Shown piece after piece: positions 44,201 to 53,649 of a stretch of DNA of 64,000 nt (positions are counted from its first letter, which is position 1; each line of letters opens with the position of its first letter). The position numbers and the translations under genes were made by a program. A model generated the notes under the pieces. The model was not told the DNA's origin and ran no database searches. It worked only from the letters and a program-made list of their open reading frames with translations. Source of the DNA: Crocosphaera chwakensis CCY0110 (GTDB lineage: Bacteria; Cyanobacteriota; Cyanobacteriia; Cyanobacteriales; Microcystaceae); the NCBI RefSeq assembly GCF_000169335.1, contig NZ_AAXW01000006.1:110186-174185 (forward strand). The letters are read 5' to 3'.

Positions 44201-45169
44201 ATGAGTTATCAACAAGAAAAAGAATTAGCCTTGAGGATAGTCGCAGAAGCAGCTAAACTTTGTCAACGAGTCCAAAAAACTGAAGGGGGAAAAGCGGTTA
44301 AAAAGGCTGATACCAGTCCCGTAACTGTGGCAGATTTTGGGGCGCAAGCTATCTTATGTCAAGGGTTAATTAAGGAATTTCCTGATGATCCTGTTATTGG
44401 TGAAGAAGATGCAACACTTCTACAAAAACCCCAGTTAGAAGGAGTCCGCCAGCAAATTATTGAACAGGTACAGCAAAGTATTCCCAGTGCAACCTCCGAC
44501 AATGTTATTGATTGGATCAACTGGGGGAACGGAAAAGTGGCACCCCGTTACTGGACTTTAGACCCCATTGATGGCACAAAAGGATTTATTCGAGGCGATC
44601 AATATGCTGTGGCCTTGGCGTTAGTGGAAGCAGGAGAGGTGAAATTAGGGGTGTTAGCTTGTCCTGCTTTTCCAAGAGAAAATGGTAATAAAGGAGTTAT
44701 TTTCTTGGCTATTCGCGGTCAAGGTGCCGTAGAAATTCCCTTAGAAGGGGGAACTGCTACACCGATAAAAGTTGATTCTTCATCTAATTTTGAACAATTA
44801 TATCGGATCGAAAGTGTCGAATCGGTTCATAGCGATCGCAAAGTACAAACTGCGATCGATCAGCGTTTGGGGTTAACTTACGCAGCGAAACAGATGGATT
44901 CTTTGGCCAAATATGGGGCGATCGCCAGAGGAGATGCTCATCTTTATACTAGGGTTCCTTTACCTCAATTTAAAGGCAAAAAAGAAAATATTTGGGATCA
45001 TGCAGCCGGAGTTATTTTGGTAGAAGAAGCCGGTGGTAAGGTAACAGATTTAGACGGTAAGCCTTTAGATTTTTCCGTAGGGGCAAAATTAAGCAATAAT
45101 CATGGTGTTTTAGCTACTAATGGGGTAATTCATTCCCAAGTTTTAACGGCAATTCAACAAGAAAAATAA
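44201..45169 (+). CDS. 3'(2'),5'-bisphosphate nucleotidase (SAL1/HAL2-like)
   Basis: It converts PAP and PAPS to AMP or APS and phosphate, protecting sulfur and RNA metabolism. The 322-residue protein has the lithium-sensitive phosphatase motifs: TSPVTVADFGAQAIL, IGEED, WTLDPIDGTKGFIRGDQYAVALALVE (metal-binding DPIDGT) and IWDHAAGVILVEEAGGKVTDLDG. Length and the long insert after the EED fit HAL2/SAL1 rather than short CysQ or inositol monophosphatase. It is 12 bp downstream of murF and probably co-transcribed. Confidence 0.88.
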   Translation: MSYQQEKELALRIVAEAAKLCQRVQKTEGGKAVKKADTSPVTVADFGAQAILCQGLIKEFPDDPVIGEEDATLLQKPQLEGVRQQIIEQVQQSIPSATSDNVIDWINWGNGKVAPRYWTLDPIDGTKGFIRGDQYAVALALVEAGEVKLGVLACPAFPRENGNKGVIFLAIRGQGAVEIPLEGGTATPIKVDSSSNFEQLYRIESVESVHSDRKVQTAIDQRLGLTYAAKQMDSLAKYGAIARGDAHLYTRVPLPQFKGKKENIWDHAAGVILVEEAGGKVTDLDGKPLDFSVGAKLSNNHGVLATNGVIHSQVLTAIQQEK

Positions 45170-45476
45170 TCAGTAAGGTAGTAATTTTACTTTTTTAAAA
45201 TTAAGAATTATTACAAAAGAGCTTGATTAAGTAATTTTTAATTTAAGTACCTTTCTTGTTTTTTAAAAGCAAAGAAAATATGAGGAAAATGAAAAAGAAC
45301 AAATAAAAATAAATAATCTATTAATTTTACTTAAATTTGCATTATATTTATAATTTCAAAAAATAAATTCAATAAGAAATTTATAGTTCATTAAAGTTGA
45401 TTAATTAGCTTAGAATGGTATTTTAAAGTAACTCAGAGATTGATTATAATAAAGATAATGATTATGGATAAATGTT
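45170..45476. other. AT-rich intergenic region, no gene seen
   Basis: About 307 bp, strongly AT-rich, with no open frame of note and no clear hairpin or repeat. It must hold the promoter of the DUF3352 gene; AATAAAGATAATG stretches near 45450 are possible -10 candidates only. Confidence 0.5.
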
Positions 45477-47126
45477 ATGTCAACTAATAATAAATCTGGT
45501 TTAGGTTGTCTTCCTATTCTTGGATTGACAGCTATTATAGCAGCAGGGAGTGCAGGTACTTATTATTATTTTCAAGGAGAATTACCATTCTTTCCTACTC
45601 AAAAGACAACCCCTTTAGTAGCAGCAGAAGTAATTCCTGAATCAGCGTTTGCCAGTGCTTATTTATCTATTAATAAGAATACATTTCAACAGTTATCTCA
45701 GTATGGAAACGCTCAAGCAAAACAAGAGATGCAAACCCGTCTTGAGCAATGGAATGACAAAACCCTTGCTAAGAAAAATATTTCTTTTGAAAAGGATATT
45801 CAACCTTGGGTAGATGGAGTTAGCATCGCTTTTATTACCCCTAGAGAAACATCGACAATTCCTGAAGATGTACAAAATTTAATTGTTATTGGAGTTAAGA
45901 ATAAAATAAAAGCAAAGCAATTCTTTGATAAATTAAAAGGAAAAGAAAACTTAACGATAGAAACGAAAGAATATCAAAAGATTAAAATTCAAAATATACA
46001 AGATTCTGCTGGTCAAAATTATAGCTTTGCTCTTTTAGATAATCGTTTAGTTATCGCTGAGCAAGATTATATAGTTGAAACGGCAATTGATAGTTTTCAA
46101 GGTGCTTCTTCTTATGCTGATAAACCCGAAGTAAAAGAATTATTAAAACAATCTCTATCTATTAAAAATCCCGTTGTGAGTATTTATATCCCTGATTATG
46201 AGATAACGATAAAACAATTTTTAGAAAATACCGATCAACCTATTCCAGAAACGAGCTTAAAACAGTTAGATGAAGTTGAATCGATTTTAATTGGAATAGG
46301 TGCAGAAAAACAGGGGTTACACTTACAAGCGATCGCTAATCTTAATCCGAATAAAGTTGATACAATTCCTAATATAGTACCTAATAAAATTTTATCAGAG
46401 TTTCCCGGAAAAACATTTCTATTAGCTAATGGTCAAGGAATCGATCAAGGGTGGAATCAATTAGTAGAAACTGCTCAAGAAGACGAAGAAGTTAATAGTT
46501 TTGTTAGAGAAATTCGTAACGGATTTCGTGAGATTAATTTAGATGCAGATCAAGAAATTTTCAACTGGATGGATGGGGAATTTGGATTAGGAATTATTGA
46601 ATTAGAAAGAGGAGGAATTGCGAATTTAGGAGTGGGAGGAATGGTACTGTTAGAAACGAGCGATCGCTCAACAGCAAGTAATGCTCTGAATAAGTTAACT
46701 CAATTCGCTAGAAGTAATTATAATTTGCAGATACAAGAAACAAGCACGGATGGAATTGATGTAGTTGAATGGATGTTTCCCTTACAAGGGGTTATCTTAT
46801 CTTATGGATGGTTAGATAACCAGAATGTAATGGTAACATTGGGAACCTCTTTTGAAATAATACAAGGTTCCAAACAACAAGAAACTTTACTAAAAAATCC
46901 CAATTTTCAAGAAATAAAATCTCTTTTACCTTCTAAGAACTTAGGTTATTTTTACGTTGATTTTTCCCAAATTTACGAACAATTGAATCAATTTCCTGGT
47001 GAGACAATACCTCCAGAAAGTAAACCTATTTTAGCGTCTATGAAAGGTCTAGGAATGACTATTAGTTTTCCTGATAATTCTACCAGTCAAATTGATGCAG
47101 TTTTGTCCATTCCATCCCAAGAATAA
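45477..47126 (+). CDS. DUF3352 family membrane-anchored protein
   Basis: A 549-residue protein with one N-terminal membrane helix (LGCLPILGLTAIIAAGSAGTYYYF, about 9-32), then a large extracytoplasmic part. The DUF3352 pattern is clear: AAEVIPESAFASAYLSINKNTFQQLSQYG, LIVIGVKNKIKAKQFFDKLKG, and near the end VMVTLGTSFEIIQGSKQ and LGYFYVDFSQIYEQL. The family is common in cyanobacteria and function is unknown. It is monocistronic, convergent with the rhomboid gene. Confidence 0.83.
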   Translation: MSTNNKSGLGCLPILGLTAIIAAGSAGTYYYFQGELPFFPTQKTTPLVAAEVIPESAFASAYLSINKNTFQQLSQYGNAQAKQEMQTRLEQWNDKTLAKKNISFEKDIQPWVDGVSIAFITPRETSTIPEDVQNLIVIGVKNKIKAKQFFDKLKGKENLTIETKEYQKIKIQNIQDSAGQNYSFALLDNRLVIAEQDYIVETAIDSFQGASSYADKPEVKELLKQSLSIKNPVVSIYIPDYEITIKQFLENTDQPIPETSLKQLDEVESILIGIGAEKQGLHLQAIANLNPNKVDTIPNIVPNKILSEFPGKTFLLANGQGIDQGWNQLVETAQEDEEVNSFVREIRNGFREINLDADQEIFNWMDGEFGLGIIELERGGIANLGVGGMVLLETSDRSTASNALNKLTQFARSNYNLQIQETSTDGIDVVEWMFPLQGVILSYGWLDNQNVMVTLGTSFEIIQGSKQQETLLKNPNFQEIKSLLPSKNLGYFYVDFSQIYEQLNQFPGETIPPESKPILASMKGLGMTISFPDNSTSQIDAVLSIPSQE

Positions 47127-47152
47127 ACTAAGTTTCTTTTTTGCTGTTTTGA

Positions 47153-47743
47153 CTAACGATAATATCGTTTTTCACTAGCGATTAATTTAGCTGCTAAAAT
47201 CCCACCTAAAAAGCCAAATAAGTGACCTTGCCAAGAAATTCCTTGTGCTGTGGGTAACACTCCTAAGACTAATCCCCCATAAAGAAAAGCAACTAAAACA
47301 GACAGAAAAACAGAGATAAAATTACGCTGAAAATAACCCCGTAATAATAAGAATCCTAAGTAACCAAAAATTAAAATACTGGCACCAATATGGATAGAAC
47401 TTGGTGCAGCAAATAACCATACCCCTAAACCACCTACTATCATCGTTAAAATAGTAACAATCCAGAAATCGCTAGTTTCTTGTAACATAACTAACCATCC
47501 TAACACCAGAAAAGGGATAGTATTACTGATTAAATGGGGTAAATCTCCATGCAAAAAAGGAGCAAAAAGAATTCCTCGTAAACCAATTAAACTATGGGGT
47601 TGAATTCCATATTGATTTAGTCTACCTTTTAAAAAGAAAACGTCAATCAGTTCAGTTATCCAGAAAATACTGACAAAACTTCCTAAAATAGTAATCTGGG
47701 TTTTGACTTCACGGGAAAGATTATTATTCGGTGAGTGACTCAT
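47153..47743 (-). CDS. Rhomboid-family intramembrane serine protease
   Basis: A 196-residue protein with six membrane helices. The rhomboid features are FLHGDLPHLISNTIPFLVLG (conserved His/Asn helix), SSIHIGASILIFGYLGFLL with the catalytic Ser in GAS, and WQGHLFGFLGGILAAK with the catalytic His. The second residue after the Ser is Ile rather than Gly (GASI in place of GxSG), which is unusual but occurs in the family. It cleaves membrane proteins within the bilayer. It is divergent from folB. Confidence 0.87.
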   Translation of the reverse strand: MSHSPNNNLSREVKTQITILGSFVSIFWITELIDVFFLKGRLNQYGIQPHSLIGLRGILFAPFLHGDLPHLISNTIPFLVLGWLVMLQETSDFWIVTILTMIVGGLGVWLFAAPSSIHIGASILIFGYLGFLLLRGYFQRNFISVFLSVLVAFLYGGLVLGVLPTAQGISWQGHLFGFLGGILAAKLIASEKRYYR

Positions 47744-47830
47744 AAGATTTATAGTAGAATTATCCTATTCACAATCATAACGATTGAACCTATATTTTGT
47801 CTAAACATTTCGATTCAAACAATAACTGAA

Positions 47831-48190
47831 ATGGACTTTATTGAAGTGACTGGCATTCGTTGTTACGGTTATACAGGTTATTTACCTGAAGAACAAGTCT
47901 TAGGACAATGGTTTGAAGTAGACTTAATCTTAGGGGTAGAATTAAAAAATGCTGGTATCAGTGATAATCTTGAGGATACCTCAGACTATCGACAAGCGAT
48001 CGCTATTGTTAAAGATTATATTCAAACAACAAAAGTGGCTCTTATTGAAAAGCTAACAGAAATGATTGCCCAAGAGATTTTAACTTTACCTAAAATTAAT
48101 CAAGTTAGGATAAGATTAACTAAATTAGCACCGCCTATTCCCGATTTTGGCGGTCAAATTACTATTGATATTACTCGTACAAATTATTAG
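47831..48190 (+). CDS. folB: Dihydroneopterin aldolase
   Basis: FolB converts dihydroneopterin to 6-hydroxymethyl-dihydropterin in folate synthesis. The 119-residue protein starts MDFIEVTGIRCYGYTGYLPEEQ, with the family's GIRCYGYHG-type motif (here Tyr-Thr-Gly), then GQWFEVDLILGVEL, DYRQAIAIVKDYIQTT, LTEMIAQEIL and LTKLAPPIPD. ATG 47831 is chosen; the upstream in-frame ATG at 47735 overlaps the divergent rhomboid start and has unlike sequence. Confidence 0.9.
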   Translation: MDFIEVTGIRCYGYTGYLPEEQVLGQWFEVDLILGVELKNAGISDNLEDTSDYRQAIAIVKDYIQTTKVALIEKLTEMIAQEILTLPKINQVRIRLTKLAPPIPDFGGQITIDITRTNY

Positions 48191-48582
48191 TTACATCTTA
48201 CTGATTTTTTAGTGTTAAAAAAGATTAATCAATGGTATTGATTAGATTAATGTTGGGAGAAATGAGTGTATTTACTAATTAAAAATATTGTTAAGATCGA
48301 TATTTGATAAAACGTAACGGTAACAAGTTTAGGAACTGTTAAGAGCTACGATGGAGTAAAACTAAGGATTTTAGCTATTTTTAAAAGTCGTTTTTCTTAC
48401 CAATCCCAGAAAATACGGACTATCAGTAAATTTTAGCAAAATATTCCGTGTTTGTCACCAAGCATAATCGATAGCTAATCTGTCACATTAATAGTAGAAA
48501 GGTTATCTAACGATGATAACTAATAATTCTTAAACAGCACTTAATGGTTTTGCTTTAAAAATTACTTAGGGATTTTAAAACA
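48191..48582. other. Intergenic region, no gene seen
   Basis: About 392 bp with no protein frame of note and no strong hairpin. It is AT-rich. A short imperfect palindrome AATCAATGGTATTGATT is near 48225-48241. The downstream 64-residue frame has its promoter here if it is real. Confidence 0.4.
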
Positions 48583-48777
48583 ATGAAATCACAAATAAAT
48601 TTATGGCGTTTTAAACATATCGGAATTGCTATTTGGACTTATCTTAATCAACCTTTATTTGATGCCCAAAAACCGATGATTTGGGAAACAAAACGTTTTT
48701 GGTATTTATACAAAATCCAACTTTTAGAAAATTGTTTTCAAAAAGACGGTACCTCCCAAACCCATTATACTCAATAA
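48583..48777 (+). CDS. Small hypothetical protein
   Basis: A 64-residue frame with Trp- and Phe-rich sequence (LWRFKHIGIAIWTYLNQPLF) opposite to no known gene. An overlapping frame on the other strand lacks support. It is 26 bp upstream of the DUF3318 gene, so it may be co-transcribed. I recognise no family; it may be spurious. Confidence 0.35.
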   Translation: MKSQINLWRFKHIGIAIWTYLNQPLFDAQKPMIWETKRFWYLYKIQLLENCFQKDGTSQTHYTQ

Positions 48778-48803
48778 TAGAGTAAGCGTTTAGGCTATTT
48801 TTT

Positions 48804-49409
48804 ATGAGTATTGATGCTGAGATTAGTCGTCTATTAGATATTATGCCCGCTTCTGGGAGAATGTTAACCAAGATTGTTAGCAAACCTCAACAGTCGAAAG
48901 TTATTGACGCACCCTTTGCGTCCCCTTGGAATCGAGAAAGCCGTCCTATTTATATTAACTTTGATTTATGGCGACGGCTACCAAGAGGACAACGAGATTT
49001 ATTAATATTAAGGTCTACCAATCGTTTAATTAATATTCGTTGGTTTAAGCCTGATGTTAATCAATTAATTGTCTTAGCTGGAACCATCGGATTAATAGTT
49101 GAAACTGGTCAAGGTGATGCCATAGGAATATTAATTGCTGGTGGTTTAACAGCAATTTCAGCCAGACAAATTTGGCGAGATAATCAAAGTGTTCAACGAG
49201 AATTGGATACCGATGAAGCTGCTATCAAAGTTGCTTTGAGAAGAGGTTATTCTGAGGTAGAAGCTGCCCAAAATCTTCTCGAAGCGATAGAAAATGCTGC
49301 ACAATTAGAAGGTCGTTCTATTTTAGGTTTTACTGAATTGATTCGCACTCAACATCTTAAATCTTTAGCTAATCTTTCTAATATTGATGTACCTGAAAAA
49401 ATTAATTAA
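48804..49409 (+). CDS. DUF3318 family protein
   Basis: A 201-residue cyanobacterial protein. MSIDAEISRLLDIMPASGRMLTKIVSKP, FDLWRRLPRGQRDLLILR and GIWL-like VNQLIVLAGTIGLIVETGQGDAIG are typical of DUF3318. A hydrophobic stretch at about 90-115 may be one membrane segment. The C-terminus is helical (ALRRGYSEVEAAQNLLEAIENAAQLEGR). Its 3' end overlaps the convergent decarboxylase by 8 bp. Function unknown. Confidence 0.82.
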   Translation: MSIDAEISRLLDIMPASGRMLTKIVSKPQQSKVIDAPFASPWNRESRPIYINFDLWRRLPRGQRDLLILRSTNRLINIRWFKPDVNQLIVLAGTIGLIVETGQGDAIGILIAGGLTAISARQIWRDNQSVQRELDTDEAAIKVALRRGYSEVEAAQNLLEAIENAAQLEGRSILGFTELIRTQHLKSLANLSNIDVPEKIN

Positions 49410-50883
49410 TAACTACGTTCATACTTTTTAATTTGCTATCAGTACAACCAGAAATCATACCTCCTAACTCTTGTATTTTTATTAGATAGGCTATGGCTTC
49501 ACTGGTAATAATTTCTCCTGGCATTAAAATAGGAATTCCTGGGGGATAAGGACAAATTAATTCCCCGCTAATTTTCCCAATACTTTGCTCAATTTTGACG
49601 GTTTGTTTAGGAGCAAAAAAAGCATCTCTAGGAGATAATTTTAAAGGAGATGGGTTAAGGAGATGAGGCGATGAAGAAAATAACCAATTAGAAGATGAAC
49701 AAAAATAATTATTCAGGGTTTTAAAAGCATCAATTAACTTGTTAATATCTTCTTTAGTATTACCAATAGAAATAATAAAAGCTAAATGGGATAACATTGG
49801 TAACTCAGCAGTAACCTCTAATTTTTCTCGAAAAATATCATCAACTTCTAAACCAGTTATCCCCAAACCAGTAACATTAACCGTTAAGCGAGTAATATCT
49901 AAATCATGAAATCCTGGACGCTTTTCTGTTAATTCTAAAACGGATAAATTGTCAATTTTATTGATCTTTTCAACAGCTAATTTTGATAATTCGATGGTTT
50001 GAGTTAATAATCTTTCTCCGTGTAACGCGATTTGTTGTCTCGCTCCATCCAAAGACGCTAATAATAAATAACTGGGACTGGTGGACTCCACTAATTGTAA
50101 AGCTTGACTAATACTTTGGGTATTAATGCGATCGCCCTGTATGTGCAACATGGACGCTTGAGTCATCGCCGATAGTACCTTATGAGTTGATTGTACGCTT
50201 AAATCCGCTCCCATAGACAAAGCTGAAGGGGGTAAAGCCTGATGAAACCTAAAATGCGCCCCATGTGCTTCATCCACCAGTAACGGAATGTTATAACGAT
50301 GGGTAATAGCTGCGAAGGTTTGAATGTCTCCACAAACGCCGTGATAGGTAGGATAAACCAAGAAAACAGCTTTAACGTTAGAATTTTCCCTTAAAGCTGC
50401 TTCTAAAGCGGATGGGGTGATGCTCAGGGGAAGATCCCAGCTAGCATCATATTCAGGATTAAGAAAAATGGGAACCGCTCCAGAAATAATTAAACCCATA
50501 ATGACAGATTGATGGGCGTTACGGGGTACAATAATCTTGTCTCCAGGTCTACAAGTTGCCACAATCGCAGCAATAACCCCACAAGTTGACCCATTTACCA
50601 GAAACCAACTGCGATCAGCCCCAAATGCTTCCGATGCTAAGAGTTGAGCTTGTTTAATAGCCTCATCAGGGGCAAACAAATTCCCCAATTCTGGCAATTC
50701 TGGTAAGTCAGCTTGAAACACCGTCTTTCCTAACAAAGACAGTAAGCGATCGCTTACTCCTTGGCCTCGTTTATGGCCAGGAACATAAAAAGCAGCATCG
50801 GGCTTGTTTTTTAAGGTGATTAAAGCATCGATAAGTGGCGTTGTCTGTTGGCGATAAAAAAAAGAGTCTGATGATATTGTCAT
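49402..50883 (-). CDS. Orn/Lys/Arg decarboxylase-family PLP enzyme
   Basis: The 493-residue protein has the major domain of group III decarboxylases: PLIDALITLKNKPDAAFYVPGHKRGQG, FLVNGSTCGVIAAIVATCRPGDKI, VFLVYPTYHGVCGDI, LLVDEAHGAHFRFH (PLP Asp) and the lysine in STHKVLSAMTQASMLH. CPYPPGIPILMPGEIIT in the C-terminal domain is typical of this group. It probably decarboxylates arginine, lysine or ornithine, giving a polyamine precursor; which one cannot be told. The 5' leader (50884-51023) is unusually structured. Confidence 0.9.
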   Translation of the reverse strand: MTISSDSFFYRQQTTPLIDALITLKNKPDAAFYVPGHKRGQGVSDRLLSLLGKTVFQADLPELPELGNLFAPDEAIKQAQLLASEAFGADRSWFLVNGSTCGVIAAIVATCRPGDKIIVPRNAHQSVIMGLIISGAVPIFLNPEYDASWDLPLSITPSALEAALRENSNVKAVFLVYPTYHGVCGDIQTFAAITHRYNIPLLVDEAHGAHFRFHQALPPSALSMGADLSVQSTHKVLSAMTQASMLHIQGDRINTQSISQALQLVESTSPSYLLLASLDGARQQIALHGERLLTQTIELSKLAVEKINKIDNLSVLELTEKRPGFHDLDITRLTVNVTGLGITGLEVDDIFREKLEVTAELPMLSHLAFIISIGNTKEDINKLIDAFKTLNNYFCSSSNWLFSSSPHLLNPSPLKLSPRDAFFAPKQTVKIEQSIGKISGELICPYPPGIPILMPGEIITSEAIAYLIKIQELGGMISGCTDSKLKSMNVVIN

Positions 50884-51023
50884 TGACTACGATTAATAAA
50901 GGCAATGGGTAACGGTTGGTTGATTAAAATAGGAAGTTTATTCCTAACTCAAACCTGCAATACTAATCAAGTGGGAGACTTGAATCCTCTTTGATTGTAG
51001 TGCAAACCATTGCCTATTAGTCA
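50884..51023. ncRNA. Candidate structured RNA or leader next to the decarboxylase
   Basis: TGACTA (50884-50889) and GGCAATGG (50901-50908) pair with CCATTGCC (51007-51014) and TAGTCA (51018-51023). Inside are hairpins AGGAA/TTCCT (50931-50945) and ACTAATCAA/TTGATT-TAGT (50962-51001). A long rod with internal bubbles results. It is either the leader of the decarboxylase mRNA (minus strand) or a separate RNA (a 6S-like rod is possible). I do not recognise a known riboswitch. Confidence 0.4.
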
Positions 51024-51157
51024 TGGAGTATATTTAAGAGATCCTTTTACTCATACTGGGATAAAAATATCATAAAATTTTCTTTTAAATAGCTTATTGT
51101 GGGTAACCCCTCATTGATTAAGTTCCTATCTATTATATTCTCGAACCAGCTTTGATT

Positions 51158-51904
51158 ATGACTGTTAATATACCTTACTTAGAAACATCTATGGTACTCA
51201 ATTCTCCTCAACCTAAAATTTTAATCGTTGATGATGATCCTGCTATTTGCCAATTGATTTCTCGATTTTTTAGCTACAATAACTATTATATTGAGTCTGC
51301 TGCTGATGCAAAAACAGCCAGGGAACTTTTTCAAAAACTTAGTCCAGATTTAGCTATTTTAGATGTAAATTTACCAGACGAAAGTGGGTTTAGTCTCTGT
51401 AAAGAAATTCGTCAAACTGGAACCCTTGTGCTGATGTTAACCTGTATGACGGATACTAATTGTGTTTTAGAAGGGTTTGAACAAGGGGCTGATGATTATT
51501 TGACCAAACCCTTTAATCTTGAAATTTTAAAAGCGAAGATTGCTGCTTTATTAAAACGCCGTCATGGTGGAGAAATCAATCTTCGTACCCCTAATAACTC
51601 TGTTATCATTGACCAATTAACCATTGATCCTAACCGATGTGAAGTTACCCTTAATCATGAAGTGTTACCTTTTACCTCTTTAGAATTTGAGTTACTGTAC
51701 TTTTTGGCCACTCATTCTAACCGTGTTTGGGAAAGAAGTGATTTAATTTCTGCGGTTTGGGGGGATAATTATGAAATCGGGGCTGAAAGAAAAGTCGATG
51801 TGCATATTGGTCAAATTCGTAAAAAAATAAATGATCTTCAAGGCCAACGCATCAAAACAATTCGTGGCAAAGGTTATATGTTTGAACATTCAAAAAGCGA
51901 TTGA
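51158..51904 (+). CDS. OmpR-family response regulator
   Basis: A two-domain regulator. The receiver has ILIVDDDPAICQLISRFF (acidic pocket), the phospho-Asp in LAILDVNLPDESGFSLC and Lys in DDYLTKPFNLEILKAKI. The C-terminal winged helix (LTIDPNRCEVTLNHEVLPFTSLEFELLYFLATHSNRVWERSDLISAVW, HIGQIRKKINDL, IKTIRGKGYMF) binds DNA. No kinase is adjacent. Start is uncertain: ATG 51158 or ATG 51191 (MVLNSPQPKILIV). Target genes unknown; the divergent decarboxylase gene is a candidate. Confidence 0.92.
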   Translation: MTVNIPYLETSMVLNSPQPKILIVDDDPAICQLISRFFSYNNYYIESAADAKTARELFQKLSPDLAILDVNLPDESGFSLCKEIRQTGTLVLMLTCMTDTNCVLEGFEQGADDYLTKPFNLEILKAKIAALLKRRHGGEINLRTPNNSVIIDQLTIDPNRCEVTLNHEVLPFTSLEFELLYFLATHSNRVWERSDLISAVWGDNYEIGAERKVDVHIGQIRKKINDLQGQRIKTIRGKGYMFEHSKSD

Positions 51905-51926
51905 TCTTAAATCATAAAAAAGATTG

Positions 51927-53339
51927 TTAAACATGGGATTTATTGACAGATTCTAAGGAGAGTCCTTTGGTTTCAATACCGAAGAAATAAGTGATAATCG
52001 CAGCCAACAGACAACACAAAGCTAAAATTATCATCATCATTGAAACGCCGATACTTTGTTGGAGTAACGGTAGAGTAAACGTGCCTAAAACCGCCCCTGA
52101 TTTAGCGATCGCTGCTGCCAACCCGGCACCACTAGCACGCAAAGAAGTAGGAAACACTTCCCCTGAAATCAGAAATGTAGTTGAATTCGGCCCCATATTC
52201 ATCAACAGATTAAAAATAAAAAATCCTAATAAGATTAACAGTAAGTTAGGACTCGCCGTTTGAGTCGGATCACCAGCAATAGCTAAGATAGATAAACCGA
52301 TTGCCATACCGATAAATCCTATTATTTGTAAAGGAATACGTCCTAAACGATCAACCAGAAGAACCGCTAAGATAAAACCAAGAATTAAAAATACATCGAC
52401 GACTGCTGAACCCGTGGCCGACTTTAATTCGCGGTTCAAGAAATTGCTTTCATTGCCAAAGGCCAGAACAGCAATAATACTAGGGGTAAACACTCCAATT
52501 CCATAGGTTGCGATATCTTGTAAAAACCAAGGAACAGAGGCAAAAACTGTGTTACGCCAATATTCCCGTGAAAATAACGATCCGTAATTTAAACTTGTGT
52601 CTTTTTGTTCTGGTTCTGTTTCTGGTGTAATGAGGATCGTTTCATTTAACAATTCTGAAGCAGCTTCAGACGCAGCTTCATAGTCTCCTTTAGCGATGTA
52701 ATAACGAGGACTTTCTAGTAAAAATTGAAACCTAAGAATAGCCACAAGAATGGCAAAAGCTAGACCAACCGCCAACATCCAACGCCAAGCGTACTGTATG
52801 GCCGGTAAAATAGAATCAGGATAAAAATATTCAAACAAAGCTATGATAATGATTCCTGTAATAGCTCCTAATAGTGAGCCAATAGCCTGAAACGTAAAAG
52901 CACCGATAACCATCCGTCCTCGCAATCGAGAAGGCATATTTTCCGTAATATAAGCCACACTGATAGGATAATCGGCTCCAATACCTACTCCCACCATAAA
53001 ACGGAAAATAATTAAAGACCAAGCATTCCAGGATAACGCTGTTCCTGCACTGGCTAAAATAAAAATCGCCAAATCCACTACCAGCATTTTTTGACGACCA
53101 ATTTTGTCCGTAAGAGGTCCTAGGGTTAAAGAGCCGAGTAACGCTCCAGCAATGGCAGCAACAGCAACCGCTCCTGTTTCAAGAGAAGTTAACTGAAAAT
53201 CTTGTTTAAGAAAAGGTAAAGCAATACCAATTACAAAGAAGTCAAAGCCATCTAGAGCGATTAAACCTGCTGCTAAGAGCCATAATAACCACATTGAAGC
53301 GGTTAACGGAGAATTATCAAGTTTTTCTTCAAACGTCAT
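51927..53339 (-). CDS. MFS transporter (sugar/metabolite porter type)
   Basis: A 470-residue protein with 12 membrane helices. The MFS signatures are GPLTDKIGRQKMLVVDLAIF after helix 2 and VDRLGRIPLQIIGFIG after helix 8. RFMVGVGIGADYPISVAYITENMPSRLRG and ISGEVFPTSLRASGAGLAAA are typical of the sugar porter and aromatic acid/inorganic phosphate groups. SPRYYIAKGDYEAA follows the sixth helix. Substrate cannot be given; no enzyme cluster is near. Confidence 0.88.
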   Translation of the reverse strand: MTFEEKLDNSPLTASMWLLWLLAAGLIALDGFDFFVIGIALPFLKQDFQLTSLETGAVAVAAIAGALLGSLTLGPLTDKIGRQKMLVVDLAIFILASAGTALSWNAWSLIIFRFMVGVGIGADYPISVAYITENMPSRLRGRMVIGAFTFQAIGSLLGAITGIIIIALFEYFYPDSILPAIQYAWRWMLAVGLAFAILVAILRFQFLLESPRYYIAKGDYEAASEAASELLNETILITPETEPEQKDTSLNYGSLFSREYWRNTVFASVPWFLQDIATYGIGVFTPSIIAVLAFGNESNFLNRELKSATGSAVVDVFLILGFILAVLLVDRLGRIPLQIIGFIGMAIGLSILAIAGDPTQTASPNLLLILLGFFIFNLLMNMGPNSTTFLISGEVFPTSLRASGAGLAAAIAKSGAVLGTFTLPLLQQSIGVSMMMIILALCCLLAAIITYFFGIETKGLSLESVNKSHV

Positions 53340-53437
53340 GATTGTGTATTAAACCATTCATATCGAACGGTACTTATTAAGATTAGAACATAAACAAATC
53401 GTCAAATCTTATTTTAATGGCTTCTCGATGACTGAAA

Positions 53438-53590
53438 AGCGATCGCTTTTTTACAACGGATTATCGGGCTGAGATTTATACTCAATTTGGTTTAGACTGG
53501 ATTGCTAATAACAATATGGTGTCTGTGTTGAAATGCCATTTTCCTCAGCTTTCTCCTGTGTTATATAGGATCAATAATGCCTTTAACTGA
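53438..53590 (+). pseudogene. C-terminal fragment of a haem peroxidase/alpha-dioxygenase-like gene
   Basis: A 50-codon open stretch reads SDRFFTTDYRAEIYT, then FGLDWIANNN, VLKCHFPQLSPVLYRINNAFN and stops. RFFTTDY and VLxxHFPxL are like the end of cyclooxygenase-type haem peroxidases and alpha-dioxygenases. There is no start codon or N-terminal part, so it is a relic. Assignment rests on a short stretch. Confidence 0.5.
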
Positions 53591-53649
53591 CATCTTGCAT
53601 CAGTACAAGAAAACTTAATAATTATCAGAAGGTAATCAATTGTGAATAA

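Noticed and set aside
48644..48883. 79-codon minus-strand frame opposite the 64-residue gene
   Set aside because: It overlaps the start of the DUF3318 gene and has no recognisable features.
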